A DNA stretch of 64,000 nt from Symsagittifera roscoffensis (taxonomy: Eukaryota; Xenacoelomorpha; Acoela; Convolutidae). The notes beneath the pieces were generated by a model that saw nothing but the letters and a program-made list of their open reading frames with translations, was not told where the DNA came from and ran no database searches. Positions within the stretch are counted from its first letter, which is position 1. The number at the start of each line of letters is the position of its first letter. Location: NCBI RefSeq assembly GCF_963678635.1, contig NC_087067.1, positions 51,888,233 through 51,952,232 of the forward strand. Reading direction: 5' to 3'. The position numbers and the translations under genes were made by a program. Below, piece after piece: positions 1-11,919 of this stretch.

Positions 1-211
1 AATTCATTGCTATTAGTATTCTAAATACAAAAGTTTGTTCTGGCTTTTGCCGAACTATCATATAACTATATGGTAAGTTTCTGCTTTGTCGTATGTCGTC
101 TCTGGTTCGAGGTCTTCTTCCAATTCCGGGTAGTTCTGTTATCGTTCGGAATATTGGCTCTGATCTATTGAGTCGTAGAGACATTTCGATTAAATTATTG
201 TCGTATAACAT
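1..211 (-). CDS. Small leader ORF of the second retrotransposon copy (partial, 70 codons visible)
   Basis: It begins with ATG at 211-209 and stays open to the window edge. It matches the 77-codon leader ORF at 37252-37485 codon for codon without an indel. Of the changed codons, about seven are synonymous and four or five replace a residue conservatively (I/T, K/R, I/V, L/I). That pattern is expected if the peptide is translated and constrained. Function is unknown; the middle is Arg/Pro/Gly-rich (GIGRRPRT). Confidence 0.55.
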   Translation of the reverse strand, partial: MLYDNNLIEMSLRLNRSEPIFRTITELPGIGRRPRTRDDIRQSRNLPYSYMIVRQKPEQTFVFRILIAMN

Positions 212-279
212 TTTGTAAATGTTTTGTCTAAATTCTAATCTATTATTGGTTAATTCTAAGCTATTAAGGTCTTGTTCGA

Positions 280-296
280 GACTTATGGTCGCACCA
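280..296 (-). promoter_or_regulatory. Primer-binding site of the partial retrotransposon copy
   Basis: On the minus strand TGGTGCGACCATAAGTC follows the LTR end after two bases, exactly as in the complete element. It would pair with a tRNA 3' end finishing in ACCA. Confidence 0.7.
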
Positions 297-298
297 GA

Positions 299-708
299 TG
301 AGTTAGGACCGATGGGTATAACTCATAGAGTAATTTCGGATAGGGTACACCGTCTGCTCGTCACGCTATCTTATTTTCGGCCGGATAGGTTCGTGCAACT
401 TCTTAGTCTAATACCGATCCTAATCTTACTCTTATACTGTCTAGTCTCAGGTTGTTTAACTAGTCTCTGCTAGGCTCAATAGATCTAGGGTATACTGGTT
501 TATTGCGGCTGCTGAAGTACTCGGGAGAGTTCAACTAATTTCTAAGTTAAATTCAAATCTCTCTGGTGCTGAAATTACAAGTAATTTCAGCACTTACAAA
601 TAAGTGGATTGTTAGTTAGATGGATCATGATTGGTTAATATTAAATACTTTACATTGGTAAAATATCTAATTTATCCAATCATAAAATGTAGTTTAGATC
701 AGGTTCCA
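299..708 (-). repeat. 5' LTR of the partial retrotransposon copy (410 bp)
   Basis: It starts TGGAACCT and ends CTAACTCA on the minus strand, the same TG...CA ends as the 408-bp LTRs at 36756 and 55159. It is clearly related but differs at a few per cent of positions. It contains the conserved LTR hairpin. Confidence 0.93.
566..593 (-). other. LTR hairpin (13-bp perfect stem, 2-nt loop)
   Basis: Stem GTGCTGAAATTAC, loop AA, then the exact reverse complement. Equivalent hairpins occur in every LTR of the family in the window, with paired changes between copies. Confidence 0.7.
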
Positions 709-1896
709 CTAGGGCTTAATCAACGCTAGTCTATCTCAAAATCGGAGTTGAACTAACAGTGCATAAACAAATGATCAAGTCTGATTCTTCGCTAAATTAG
801 CCCTATTTCAGGGAAGAAATAACGTTGCAAAAACCTTGAACTCTTCCGATTTTTCAGTGAAACTGAGCTAATTTAGGCTTAATTGAGATTTGTAGTCACT
901 TAATTAGATCGAATTATGCCAGAGCAATCAATATACCTAATGAAGGCAGTTTAAATATGTAAATGTTTTGTTTCCGCTACAAAATATAGCATTTTCCCCA
1001 ATGAATCCGCAGAATCTCTAATTTTGTTAAAAGCAGCCCTTGAAAACAATTTTGTAAAAACGAAACTAGTAAAAACGCAATCTTCTCTGTTTAAAGATTG
1101 GATTTTAAAAAAAGTTAGATTTTCTTTGGACTCTATGGCGAAAATAAAAAAATTTGTTGCATTTTTATGGCGAAAACAAAAGATTTTATTGCAACTATGG
1201 AAATCTCAATATTTTGTTTAGCTTTGAAACTTAATTTGGTCTTCAAATCACATGTCAGTGAAGCTGCCTTGTCACATCCGAACATCAACAAGAACCGTAT
1301 GAGGCGCCATGTCTACAAAAGTAGAACCCGGTAGACTGCAAAGTGACTAAAACAGAGGAAGAAACAGAAGAAATCAGCATACACAGCACAGACAAAAGCA
1401 CACAGACATGCGCGAAATCACACACACATACACACACACGGAAGCACAGACATACATGCGAAAGCACAAACTTATAAACGAAGCACACACACGCACGAAA
1501 ATAGACACATACCCAAAAGCACTCACACACACGAAAGCACACACATACACACACGATAGCATATGTCATAGCACATATAACAAAATAAACCTAGCCCATG
1601 TCTGACCGTTTTTTTCTTCAGATTTTTAGCTAAACTGACTATTTTAGCAGAACAAGATACAAAACAATATTTTGAAATCAATTCGAATGTTTGCGAATAA
1701 TTGTCATGTTTTTAACATGTACAACTTCTAGCCATGAAATAGTCATAAAATAATCCTGAATCAGCGGGAAAACTTTTATTTAACTGGAGTATTTCTGAAT
1801 CAGCGATAGTTATCTATGGCAAGTCAACCCGGGATTGTAATTGATAATAACTCCGGAATATCCTGGCCAAATCTACTGAGTTTAAGCCAGAGGTAG
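709..1896. other. No gene seen; contains a CA-rich simple-sequence tract
   Basis: AT-rich sequence with no exon-like reading frame. About 1400-1560 is an irregular (AC)n-rich microsatellite interrupted by GAAAGC-type units. The open frames in it on both strands are products of the low complexity. Confidence 0.6.
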
Positions 1897-2200
1897 CTTT
1901 CTCATAGAGTAATTTCAGATAAGGTACACTGTCTGCTCGTCACGCTATCTCATTTTCGGCCGGATAGATTCGTGCAACTTCTTAGTCTAATACCGATCTT
2001 AATCTTACTATTATATCTTCTAGTCTCAATAGATCAAGGTATACTGGGTTATGCGAGTTAGTTCTTGGAGTTTATCCAGAAGGAAAACAACTGTATTCAA
2101 AGTTTTATTTAAATTGTTCTGGTGCTGAAACTACAAGTAGTTTCAGCACTTACAAATAAGTGTCAGTGTTATGGATTATGATTGGTCAGTTAGGGATATT
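1897..2200 (-). repeat. Old, diverged LTR remnant of the same retrotransposon family
   Basis: It matches the LTR over the segments CTCATAGAGTAATTTC, GCTCGTCACGCTATCT and CGGCCGGATAGATTCGTG, in minus orientation, and extends through the LTR hairpin. The terminal TGAGTTAGG end is missing, and the far (U3) end becomes unalignable after about 2200. It looks like a truncated or decayed solo LTR, far older than the copies at 299 and 36756. Confidence 0.8.
2122..2149 (-). other. LTR hairpin in the diverged LTR, with compensatory change
   Basis: Stem GTGCTGAAACTAC, loop AA, then the exact reverse complement. Relative to the young copies a T-A pair is replaced by a C-G pair with both sides changed, so the 13-bp stem stays perfect although the surrounding LTR has diverged. 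Confidence 0.7.
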
Positions 2201-2465
2201 TCATAGGGATAGTTTTATCAATGAAATAATTGGTTATAAATGACACTCCTGACATAGAGCCAGGTTTGAAGTAGTTGTAGATATCTACACCAGTGGATGA
2301 TTCTATACTGAACAGTCATGTATAGTCATTGCCATCTCAACTCATAAAAGTATACTTTTATCGCAAATTGTTCGAATTGTTCGAAAAATCATCAACTTTT
2401 TAAAGAAACCTGCTGTGCACAAAAATTTGCTTGCCCTCAAGTTTTAAATGTTTAATTTAAACCTC

Positions 2466-2578
2466 TCAGCCCGGGTTGATGAAATATCTCTCAGCGTTTA
2501 TGATGGTGGAGGAGTTGCTTGTTCTTTTTGGTGTTGTTGTTGTGGTGACTTCCTGGCAAGTGTAGCTTCCAGGTTTTA
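2466..2578 (-). CDS. Possible terminal exon of an immunoglobulin-like protein (speculative)
   Basis: On the minus strand a pyrimidine-rich stretch ending TTTGTTGTTTGTAG could be a 3' splice site at 2579-2580. The exon behind it opens in phase 1 and reads about 37 residues, containing GSYTCQEV followed by a Thr/Ser-rich tail, to a TGA at 2468-2466. G-x-Y-x-C is typical of the last strand of an Ig domain and phase 1 is usual for Ig exons. No partner exon is visible, and a chance match in a short frame is quite possible. Confidence 0.2.
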
Positions 2579-3487
2579 CTACAAACAACAAAGTCATTTT
2601 TGAACACATTTTTGCGAATTCATAAATTGTCATTATCCCTAACTCAAGAGATGTGATTGCTGAGAACGAAATCAGATCAAAATACAAGCGTTCGTAACAA
2701 ATTTACGAGGCAAACTATTCAACACTGTTTTTTCACTTGACCGAACCGATTGCGAACATCACTTGCCAAAAAAACAATTGTGAACATCATTTTGCTTTGC
2801 TATTTGCTCCGAAATGCGTGGAAGCTCTGAGTTCATATATTGATCAAACTTTTGACAAATATCTGTATCCTGGTGTAGTTGAACTTTGGTGGTTAGATTT
2901 TGGTTTTCGAAGTTTTTTTAATTTTAAACGCTGAATTTTCTTCCATAAAAGTAGACCTTGGGTTATTTTATGGTTAATTTTTGTCAATATCTGGTTAAAA
3001 TCTACATCATTTTGTTATTTTATTATTATAGAATAATTTTGGCAGCAAGCAGTGTCTGAATAGAGTTTTGTTGGTTTTGAAGAATTTTGTTCCTGTCATT
3101 TTATGTTGAAACGACAAAAATAGATTTGAAAATTGACATTTTTAAAGCTTTTCGCAATTCAAATCAAGCGGAACATGAAAAAATTTGGGTTCAACCATTT
3201 TTACAAGTGTTTTTACGACTACTGTAACATTTTTGCGAACTGTTTCTCACAGTATTAATCATTATGTGAATGGGCGCTAATTTTTATATTAAAAAAGCTG
3301 GCAACATTTTCTGATTTTTGAAATCGAGTTTTTAGCTGCCAATTGTTTCTTAAAATTTCAAGTGATTCTGTTTTGCATAATAATTGAGAGCTGCATTGAT
3401 TTATTTTTTAAAAACAATATCTCTGACTGCAGCAAGAGGCGATGGCAGCGACTTAAAGATTAAGGAGCTGCACAATTTATAATTTTA
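2579..3487. other. No gene seen
   Basis: AT-rich intergenic or intronic sequence. The few short frames have no recognisable motif or splice context. Confidence 0.5.
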
Positions 3488-3679
3488 CATCACGAGGCCT
3501 AACTGTGCATTTTGTGCATTGTAAGCTGATTCCGCAACAAGGACGCTCTCTTTTGTTCTTTCCTTCTCTTTGATTGTTCCGGCAAAATTTTAACATGTTT
3601 AAAGACTTGTCACTGGAATCCAGGAACATACAGACACAAAATTGTGCTCCTATCCAGTGCACAGTTTGGCCTCGTAATG
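3488..3679. mobile_element. MITE with terminal inverted repeats, 192 bp (copy A)
   Basis: Its ends are inverted: CATCACGAGGCCTAACTGTG at the left and CACAGTTTGGCCTCGTAATG at the right. The interior is shared, in the opposite orientation, with the elements at 15928-16129 and 19844-20045. A TA dinucleotide lies on both sides, which would fit a TA target-site duplication, but the other insertion does not confirm it. There is no coding capacity, so this is a non-autonomous DNA element. Confidence 0.8.
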
Positions 3680-5429
3680 TACGTAATTATATTTTTTATC
3701 GTTAAATGTTATATCTGACAAGATTGCCTAGGATGCCATATCATAACTTCCAATTTCATTTTTTTATACCGTTAAGTTTCTTCAAAACGGAACAACCTTA
3801 ACATCGGACATGTGAAACGTCTGAAAAAAATTTGACGTAATCTCTACTTTTTTCGTGAACGCTTAGGATAACCCCACGTTTAAGACATCAAAAATTTGTT
3901 GTAAACACCATTATACCTTAACCAAAACATAAGTAACAAAATTTGGGTCTTTTCTGCTATGGACCCAAAATCACCAAAAATTTAAATGAGCAAAATAAAT
4001 TTCTTAACTATTAATAAAAATTAATAGAAAGCTAATAGAAAGTTATAACAGAAAAGTCATCAAGGTCTAAAAACCGTCTTCGTTTTGTCCTTCTACTGAT
4101 AAACACAAATACATGCAAATTGATATGACAACTGTGTTTATTTTTCTGTTTTGGGGTTTTATACAAATTATTCTTAAAAGACTTTCACAAACTAAAATTT
4201 TATCATACAAACTTGAATATTAACAAAAATTTTGACCGTTATACAAAATAAGTCTCGAACAATTTCTGACAAAAGTTAACAAAAAATGAAGTTTGAATAG
4301 GTAATCTTATTTTATTTATTGACTTAAAACACTAAATAAAAACAATAGATTGCATAACAGAACTGAACTGCTGTTTGATTTCGCTTTCTAAATGAATCGA
4401 TTTTAATCTACCTTCGTCAACGCAATTGGGTTTTATCAGGTATTTCGGGTCGATTAAGGTTTTTCAAATTTCTTTCATAGTGTCGTTTTCAATAATGAAA
4501 TCAAAATAGATAATACTTGAAAAAAACACGTGCTTGATGCTATTTTCACTAACTTTTTCAGTCTTTGAAGCACCACTTTTGTCTACTTGACACCTTAAAA
4601 GGATATCCGAAGATCTTTTGGCCATGAAGACTGTTTTGGCTTTAGATAAAAAAATAATTAACATAGCTATTTTTTTTACATAAATTAAATGATAAGCTTT
4701 TTTTTGTCACAATTATAGGTTCTAAATTGTTTTGGCAACTTTAAATGATTGATTCAAAGATTAAAAACTGCTTTTTGTTCAGTTTGGTGAATGAGAAAAA
4801 GTGAAAGTATTTTTTAAGTGAAAAGAAAAAAATCCCCAAAACTGCTTTTTAATTGCGCATTTTAACGGAACGCAAGTTTTTCCATTTTTTGCAAATAATT
4901 ACTGCATAGTTTCATATGCTAAGATCCCGTGTTGACGAGAAACGGATTGTAACCGATTGTATGCGGAGAATTTAGCACAGACTCAGAAAAAATCAGTTTG
5001 AATCGATTTAAAATAGATTTATTTGATATAAAAAATTTGTTTATTTTTTTGTTTTTTGCCAAATTAACTTGGTTTTACTCTCATGCATTTATTACTAACA
5101 ACAAAGTTGATTTAAAACGATTTTTGTCTTACAACTTTAGGCAATTAAACAGATTTTTTTTATTCTATAAAATCCTTTTAATCCGTTCTAAATGGAGTTC
5201 ATTATCTAAATGGCTATCTAAAATCAATTGATTACATTTTTATTAGTAAAAAGATTGATTTAAATCGAATTCAATCTCAAGTTTGTCAGTGCAAAATAAA
5301 ATAAACTGATAATAGCAATAAGTGATATACTGAAAAATTTTTTGCAGTAAAATAACGACAAACAATTGATTTCGTTTTTTATTATAAATTGTATTCAATG
5401 AAATGAATGAAGCGTTAGACAAAATCTAA
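3680..5429. other. No gene seen
   Basis: Very AT-rich, with homopolymer runs and repeated AAATCGATTTA-like words around 4980-5270. No frame has coding character and no repeat boundary was recognised. Confidence 0.5.
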
Positions 5430-6040
5430 ACGACAAACAAGGATAGCCGGTTACTCTGCAAGTAGCGCAGAAGTTTTAGACCATAGTCTTCAAAAAAAAT
5501 GTTTTTTTTGAAATTAATGTTGTTTTTTATGCGTGGTGTGATTAAAAGGTCTGACGGAAAAATAGAATTTAGTCACTTTCGACAATCATAGTAAAGAACG
5601 CAAACAGGATGACAGTTTTTGATTTTTGATGACAAGAAAAAAACATAAAAAATTAAAAAAAAAACAATTTTTTTCAGATTTTTTTTAATATTGAAGCTTT
5701 TTGATTCACAAAATGCCTTCAAAAATCTTCAAAAACTATTTTTAGTCGACTAAAATTAAAAATACTTCTAAATAAGCTATTGAAATTGGCTTAAAATAAG
5801 CATAAATAAAATGGCTTTCGTCGCTCAAAATTAGACAAAAAATTCAAAAATTCCAAATCGGTTTTTCTCGACACTGGACAAAAATGATGCGAATTTCTTT
5901 ATGTGGTTCAAATCGCCACTGTATAAGGTTTTAAAATGATATATCATTCAACTGAGTCCGATGATTAATTGTGGTATCTGATTTTGCCCGGAAAACAAAA
6001 AGAAAAAAACTAAAACACACCTGAATTTTAAGTTTCTGCT
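5430..6040 (+). repeat. Dispersed repeat family R1, copy 1
   Basis: The same text in diverged form occurs at about 61630-62530, including AGCCG.TTACT.TGCAAGTAG, CGGTTTTTCTCGACACTG, a CCGATGAT...GTGGTA.CTGATTTTGC block and AAAACTAAAACACACC. The order is conserved across about 0.6 kb, so this is an interspersed repeat of unknown class. No coding frame. Confidence 0.7.
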
Positions 6041-7689
6041 GTTTCTGCTGACGCAAAATGCCAACTAATATGTTTCGACCGTGAAACTTTCATGCAATTT
6101 TGTTTTGGTCTGTACTTTGTCTCTTTATTCGGATTCATCAATTATATGATTGTGGGTTCGAATCACACGTGCGCTGTAATATGCAAAGGGAACGCTTGCA
6201 AGACAGCCATAACTTACTGTGCTCGTCATCACTAAGTGGGCTCTAGTTCCATCTTAATTAATGAACCTCCAGGTTTGCTTAAAGGCTGGTTGACTGAAGT
6301 AATAATTTTACTCCACAAAAGCTGATTTCGCGCTGATGGAATCTTTAGTAACCAATTTGGCTACGAATTTTTTGAAGTCCTTAAAAATGAAGGTCAATGA
6401 AAAAAATTGAAACTAAAGCCGTTTGTTAAATTATACGTTCTCAGAATCTGTCTCATTTTTGACATTCGATAATTTTGAAAAAGTTGCCAATGCCATTTTT
6501 TTGCGGTTTTCATTCACATGTAAGTGCAAACAAGAAGGATGTACAAAAAAGCGGCTCTTTTCCATTTACCCCCCATCAAATTCCATTTTTAAAAGTTTAT
6601 TTAACCTTGTCATAATGCAATGAAATTTGGCGTGGTGAACAAATCGACAACTGTGAACAGATTTGTTTTTTTAAACTTTACAGCGTAACATCACGCATTT
6701 AGCCGTAATAACACGTAAAACAAACATAAAACTCGGTATTTTGAAAGGGGGAAACTCGAAAAGAGCCAAAAAAACTCGAAAGAAGCAGAGCATTGATGTT
6801 AACTATATTTATTGATTATAAATACCCTAAGATAATTTGAAGCCAGTCGCTGTTCTATATTTAAAACCCGAAGTAATAACCCAATACCAGACTTTCGCAT
6901 ATGCTGATCTGCTTGATAGAAGAAGCCAGCCTTACAAAAACAATGATAGCCCACAGCAATGTTATTACACCACTTCGCATGTAGACCACATATTTAATCT
7001 TTGAACATTCGTTCTCGTCTGAAATCACATCACGGTGTCAAAAATTACGTGAAATATTATCGGTGAAAAACCTTTAATCTTAAATACGCGGAAGAAATCC
7101 ATTCATCAAATATGTTCCCATTCATCAACAAGCGTGAAGGATAATCATTAGATAAGAGATCAATTTTCACTGAGATTATTCAAAGTCTGAAAATGATTAA
7201 TCTTTTTCTGTGCTTTGTGACGACAGTTTTTTCCGGGGCTAGGTCGACCAAATGGGTTTTTTGTTCGAATTATAAATAGCTTTCTTTTTTGTTCACTTGA
7301 ATTCTATGAAGTGTTCACGCCAACTTACCAACACCCAAAGCGACAGTTTCTCATAACTGCTCCTATCAGGAAGCCTTTAATTGCTGACTTCCTGACAAAA
7401 AAGTTTTGAATTAAAAACTTCCTGACAAAAAAGTTTTGAATTAATGTGAAACTTTGGAAATTTTTCTATCAAAATTGAAAAACAGTAGATTTTTTCAGTT
7501 TTCCCTCCATTTCATCCCCCATACGCTATTCAAAATACAAATGATAAGCTTCCGTCAATAGCAAACTGCCCGGTTCATTTCAGTTGGGAAGATTTATTCC
7601 GCTGCTCACACTTTGATAGGTCAAAAAATGATAGGAGATAACCCGGGTTGAAATTGCATTGCAATTCAGAAATGTATAATAGATCTTTC
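6041..7689. other. No gene seen; small tandem duplication at 7387-7444
   Basis: AT-rich non-coding sequence. At 7387-7444 a 30-bp unit beginning ACTTCCTGACAAAAAAG is present twice head to tail and identical, so it is recent. A fragment at about 7225 containing GGTCGACCAAATGGG resembles repeat family R2 at 23740. Confidence 0.55.
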
Positions 7690-7960
7690 ATTTTTTTTTG
7701 CATCCATGTATCATTCATGTTGCAGTACCACTTTAATGATAATCATCCATGTTTCATCTAAGAAACATGGATGCAAATTACATTGATGTTTCATCGATGA
7801 ATCATAAGTGAAACATGGGTGTCAGTTCAATGATTCGTCCATGAATTATGGATGAAAGTTAAATTGATGTTTCATTCATGAATCATGGCTGAAACATGGA
7901 AGCCAATTTTCTGTTTCATCCATGAAACATGGAAGCAAATTACTTTGATGTATCATCATT
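7690..7960. repeat. Tandem repeat rich in CATGTTTCATC / GATGAAACATG
   Basis: Degenerate units of about 40 bp, each holding a palindrome-like pair such as TTTCATCCATGAAACATGGA. The arms alternate along the block, so the region can form several alternative stem-loops. A weaker relative, with ATGTAACATCAATG and GATGTGACATAGATG words, lies at about 9340-9510. Confidence 0.7.
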
Positions 7961-8399
7961 GGGCTCTTTTCCAGCTTTCCTACCCCTCGTAAAATTACAA
8001 ATTAGAGCTGTTCAAAAACTGTTCACATGCCATTTTGCATGGGAGAAATGTTTAACAATGTTCAGCTGTTTACACTCAAACGTTACGATGCAATTTTTAA
8101 CATGAGAAGTCATTTTAAATAGACTTCCAGATATTGCATTTTCAAAAAAAAAAATCAAGGAGTGGGGACTGGAAAAGAGCCAATACCTCTTTTTCCGGTC
8201 CCCAAATCCACCAATCTTCGATATCTTTGAGAAATTTATCCGATGATAGTTATTTATGTTATTCTGGTTATTATGGTTATAACTGTACTAAAAAAAAACT
8301 AAAATACTTTATACTTAATAAAAACACACGTGCCAGATGTTTCCAAATTCAAGAAAATGATCAAGAGCTTCAATTATAAGCTCAAAAACAAGAAAGAAG

Positions 8400-8845
8400 T
8401 CAACGAAAGTAAGAATTGTAAATAAAATTTTGCGTAAAAAGCGCTGTAACAAATCAATAAAACGGTCATTATAAATCAGATTTTGAGCTCAAAAATATGC
8501 ACCAAATGCAGAGAACATCATCATTGTAAATCATAAAATGGGCAAAAAACAATATAGCAAATCAAGTAAATGGTCGCTATTAACCAGGTTTTAACCTCAA
8601 AATTATGCAACGAAATCATAAAAAATCTTGATTGTAAATAAGAATACGGGCATGAACATATTTAAAAAATCAAGAAAAAGGTCGATAAAATTCAGATTAT
8701 GAGCACAAAAATATGCAATGAAATCAGAGAAAATGATCATTGTAAATCAGATTCTGGCTAAAAGCTTAGGTAGCAAATCGATAAAATGGTCAAGAATAAG
8801 CAAAATTTGAGCTCAAAAATATGCAATTAAATCATGCTTCAATTT
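8400..8845 (+). repeat. Tandem repeat, about four diverged units of 105-110 bp
   Basis: The word CAAAAATATGCA followed by AAATCA recurs at about 8493, 8598, 8708 and 8816. AAATCAATAAAA.GGTC and ATTGTAAATCA recur at constant positions within each unit. Non-coding. Confidence 0.75.
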
Positions 8846-8869
8846 GGTTTAAAAGTTTTTTTTCCATTC

Positions 8870-9200
8870 TTAAAACAAACTTTTCGGCAAAATTAGTTCC
8901 TCGAGTTTTCTAACTACCAAAGCTAACACATTTCTACTATTTCATAAAATAGTATGCGTTTTTATCTTGTTTTCAATTGATTTATAGCTATGGGGTGATG
9001 CATTCATCTTGTTTTTCTTTTTTTAAAACAAAGAATTGCCCTGTTTCTAGGTAAATTTAGTTGCTCAAGACTTTTAACTACCAACGCTAACACATTTATA
9101 ACTTTTTGCGACAAAAAAACTGTGTGAAGGTGAAAACAAGTTTTAAACAAAAATTTTTTTTTCTTCAGTTTCCAAAGAAATTCAGCTGCTCAAGCCCGGT
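8870..9200 (+). repeat. Direct duplication of about 170 bp, diverged
   Basis: CTAACTACCAAAGCTAACAC at about 8909 returns as TTAACTACCAACGCTAACAC at about 9078, with matching flanks (AAAACAAA..TT, GTT.CTCGAG/GTTGCTCAAG). A third, weaker partial unit (TTCAGCTGCTCAAG) follows near 9180. Confidence 0.6.
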
Positions 9201-9339
9201 TTCTCCCAAGGTTAACCCTGTCAAGCTGAGTTTCTTTGCATTTACGTAGTTTCTGGCATAATTTCTTACTAAAGCCATTTTAATCGTTTTTTGTCGTTTG
9301 TAACGACACGTAACAAAACTTTGAAAACTTAAAAAACTT

Positions 9340-9511
9340 CAAAACTGGATGTGACGTAGACAATTTATCGATGTAACATCAATGTAATATGAAATTTAGT
9401 TCAAACATGGATGTGACATAGATGTTTTATCCATCATGTAACATCAATGTAGCAAAATTGTCATAACATAGATGTGACACCGATGTTTCATCAACACGTC
9501 ATTGATTTCGT
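9340..9511 (+). repeat. Short diverged tandem repeat with GATGTGACATAGATG words
   Basis: About three units of roughly 50 bp, alternating GATGTGACATAGATGTTTTATC and ATGTAACATCAATGTA words. It is related to the block at 7690-7960. Confidence 0.55.
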
Positions 9512-11919
9512 AATAACTTGTAGAAAAATATTGAACGTAGAAAAAACGCAATTATTGTATGTATTTGCGCTAGTACATCCCTGAAACAAGTCGAAATAAT
9601 AACACTGATACATTTCTAGACTGCAACGCAACTTCAATTCGGTAAACGGTATTACGAATTTGATAGTTTTTTGAGTTTAAAACACTAACACTAGATATTA
9701 AAAAACTTTGTCACAAATGGCCAAAAAGCATCACAACCATTACCCAAAGCGAAAGGTCCGCAGAGAAATTTAAACAGCAAAATTTTAACTTCAAAATTTT
9801 ATTTGGCTTAGAAACGTCGCATTTTGTTGACGAACTTTACTTTCAAAAATTTTTCATTTTCCAAGTTTTATTCATTGTGACACCTTTAACTCATAACTAA
9901 ATAACATGAAAACCCAGCAACATAGTCTTACTATGCTATGCTTATCTGAACAACATCAAAAATATGTCCTCAAAGTGATCGAAGTTGACATGCTTGAGTA
10001 CGAAGCGAAACTATCCAGCAGCAAAACTATCCAAAAAAATGCAAGGCTAAAATATAAATGGCCTGTACTGTTTTCAATCATTTTTTGAACCCCCCCTAGA
10101 GAAATTCCTTGGTCGGCCCCTGGTTGTAATAAGTCTTCTAACGTCATCCAAGTTGACCATCGTTACCCTCATCACACACGGATCTACCGGGAATCTGATT
10201 CAGCTCAGGTTCCGAATATAATCCGATCCAGATAGACAGTTCACCAGAAAATCCCTCACCGGTGGTACATCAAGCAAGACCATCAAGACCACGAATGACT
10301 GCCCCCAATTCTTTGGTGAACAACGAAGATACGTAGACAAGGTTTCGGAAAAGAGTGCCTCTTTCCGAAAGTAATTGTGCTTGAGTACGACCCACATACA
10401 TCCTCTTTAGCCAATTTCACCTATGGATCTCCCTTGATTTTTTTAACGACGCTAGTCGATCTACCCATAACACTCACACTAGTCGCAGAAACCACTTTAT
10501 CTTGGTCGTCTTTAAATTCAATCCTATCGACACGAGCAATCTAGACCTCGATCCAGACTACTCTTTCAACATCACCCGGGGGATCAACACCTACCACTCA
10601 GCTACCTTTGACATCACTAATTCAAGATACTGATGACGCAAGTAAAACTTCATCAAATATCGACGTAAATCTCAAAAACCGTCTTGAATTGATTCCAACT
10701 TGATTTTTCTGAAAACTCATTTTACATTATTTTAACTCACTTTGTATATTTCGTTTGTACATTTTAGGTGTACATCTTTTAGATTAGATTTCTGTTTTGC
10801 TTAGTAGATACCAACTTTGTATATTCTGTAAATTCACCCGTTTCTACATATTTGGACCAAAATTTCATGTTTAGATTTCATCATTTTTTTCTGTCCTATT
10901 TCTTGTTTCTTGGTGCAGTTTGCAAATTTTGTTCCTACTCTGAAGGGGGAATTGGTTGTTTATAGAATTAGTTTTGATTAATCGTAAATTTTTAAATCTT
11001 TCCTTTTGGGGAATGTGATTTGTTTTTATAGTTTTTTCATTATGACCTTCGGTTTTGATTAGATAGCAGTCAACACATTGCATGATAAGACCATCGGTCG
11101 ATCATTCACTGTTTGTGATAGTTTTATAGCAGGCACTTTGATTCACACATCTTTTTTTTCTCTTTGGTTCTTTTAAGCAATTGTACATAACTTGTACATA
11201 GCTAGTTAGACTATTATAACATTTTATTAGTACATACACCGACGTTTGAAAAACATTTAACCGCGGCGACCACGGAATCTTTGTCCAAGAATTTGCTAAA
11301 TGGGACACATTTTCCAGCTCATATAGCTACTTCTTTGATCAAATGCAACAAGTTAAGCCTGAGTACTGTCCACGTAATCATATCTTCACTACAAGTGGGG
11401 TACCACAGGAATAAGCATGCATAATTGAGCTCTTTTTTTGATATCGACCGACAGATGACTCATATTTCAATAACCTTCGCAAAAATGGCCAAAACTTCAG
11501 CCTGTTGAATAGTATGAACTCTACTAGTGTCGAATTTTTCTTCAGTGTCAAGTAAACTGAAATTGTTGCAGTACAACCAGATCTCGGGGTTTGTAATCGC
11601 CGAAACTTCACATTCCATCCGATTCGAAGACTCTCCCCAATTCTGAGAAGTTCTTTTGGTTTTAACTTGTTCAGAAGTATGGTACTACCAGTTTTAGTGG
11701 CCAGCCAAATTCTTAAACACATCGCAGCAGTGCGACGACTGGATTGATTTTCAAAAAACTTGCAACTTGATCACTTTTATTTGTTACAAAAACGTTCTCA
11801 AAAACCTAACTATCATGCCAAAACCCTCACTACTTAAAAATTATGGACCTTTAAGTTTATCGATCTTTTTAAACTTCTAATACTGTTTTTTTTTGCGAGT
11901 AAAATCATCGCACAAATCA
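9512..11919. other. No intact gene; GC-richer stretch at 10120-10660 may be decayed coding sequence
   Basis: The stretch at about 10120-10660 is less AT-rich than its surroundings and has longish frames interrupted by stops in all three plus frames. It is followed at about 10939 by a purine run (GAAGGGGGAA) of the kind seen before a 3' LTR. It could be the tail of an old retroelement, but no diagnostic motif was found. The minus-strand frame of 114 codons at 11378-11722 has no recognisable domain. Confidence 0.3.

Larger units (their letters stand above)
1..708 (-). mobile_element. 5' end of a second copy of the giant Ty3/gypsy-type LTR retrotransposon, cut by the window edge
   Basis: Read on the minus strand this is the 5' LTR (708 down to 299), a primer-binding site (296-280) and about 280 bp of leader, co-linear with 36756 to about 37460 of the complete element. 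Point differences are scattered and the reading frame of the small leader ORF is intact, so this is an independent insertion rather than an assembly duplicate. The rest of the element lies outside the window to the left. No target-site duplication can be checked because the other end is missing. Confidence 0.93.

Noticed and set aside
1-708. Idea that the left-edge copy is the other end of the same element inverted by assembly
   Set aside because: It has its own substitutions, including paired changes in the hairpin, and a complete 5' LTR-PBS order, so it is an independent copy.
1285-1605. Cys/Val- or Thr/His-rich frames on both strands
   Set aside because: Translation of an AC/GT microsatellite.
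6120-6200. tRNA gene suggested by GGGTTCGAATCACAC
   Set aside because: A box B-like word only; no box A or pairing acceptor stem upstream.
7690-7960. CRISPR-like array
   Set aside because: Repeats are degenerate, lack unique equal-length spacers, and the genome is eukaryotic.
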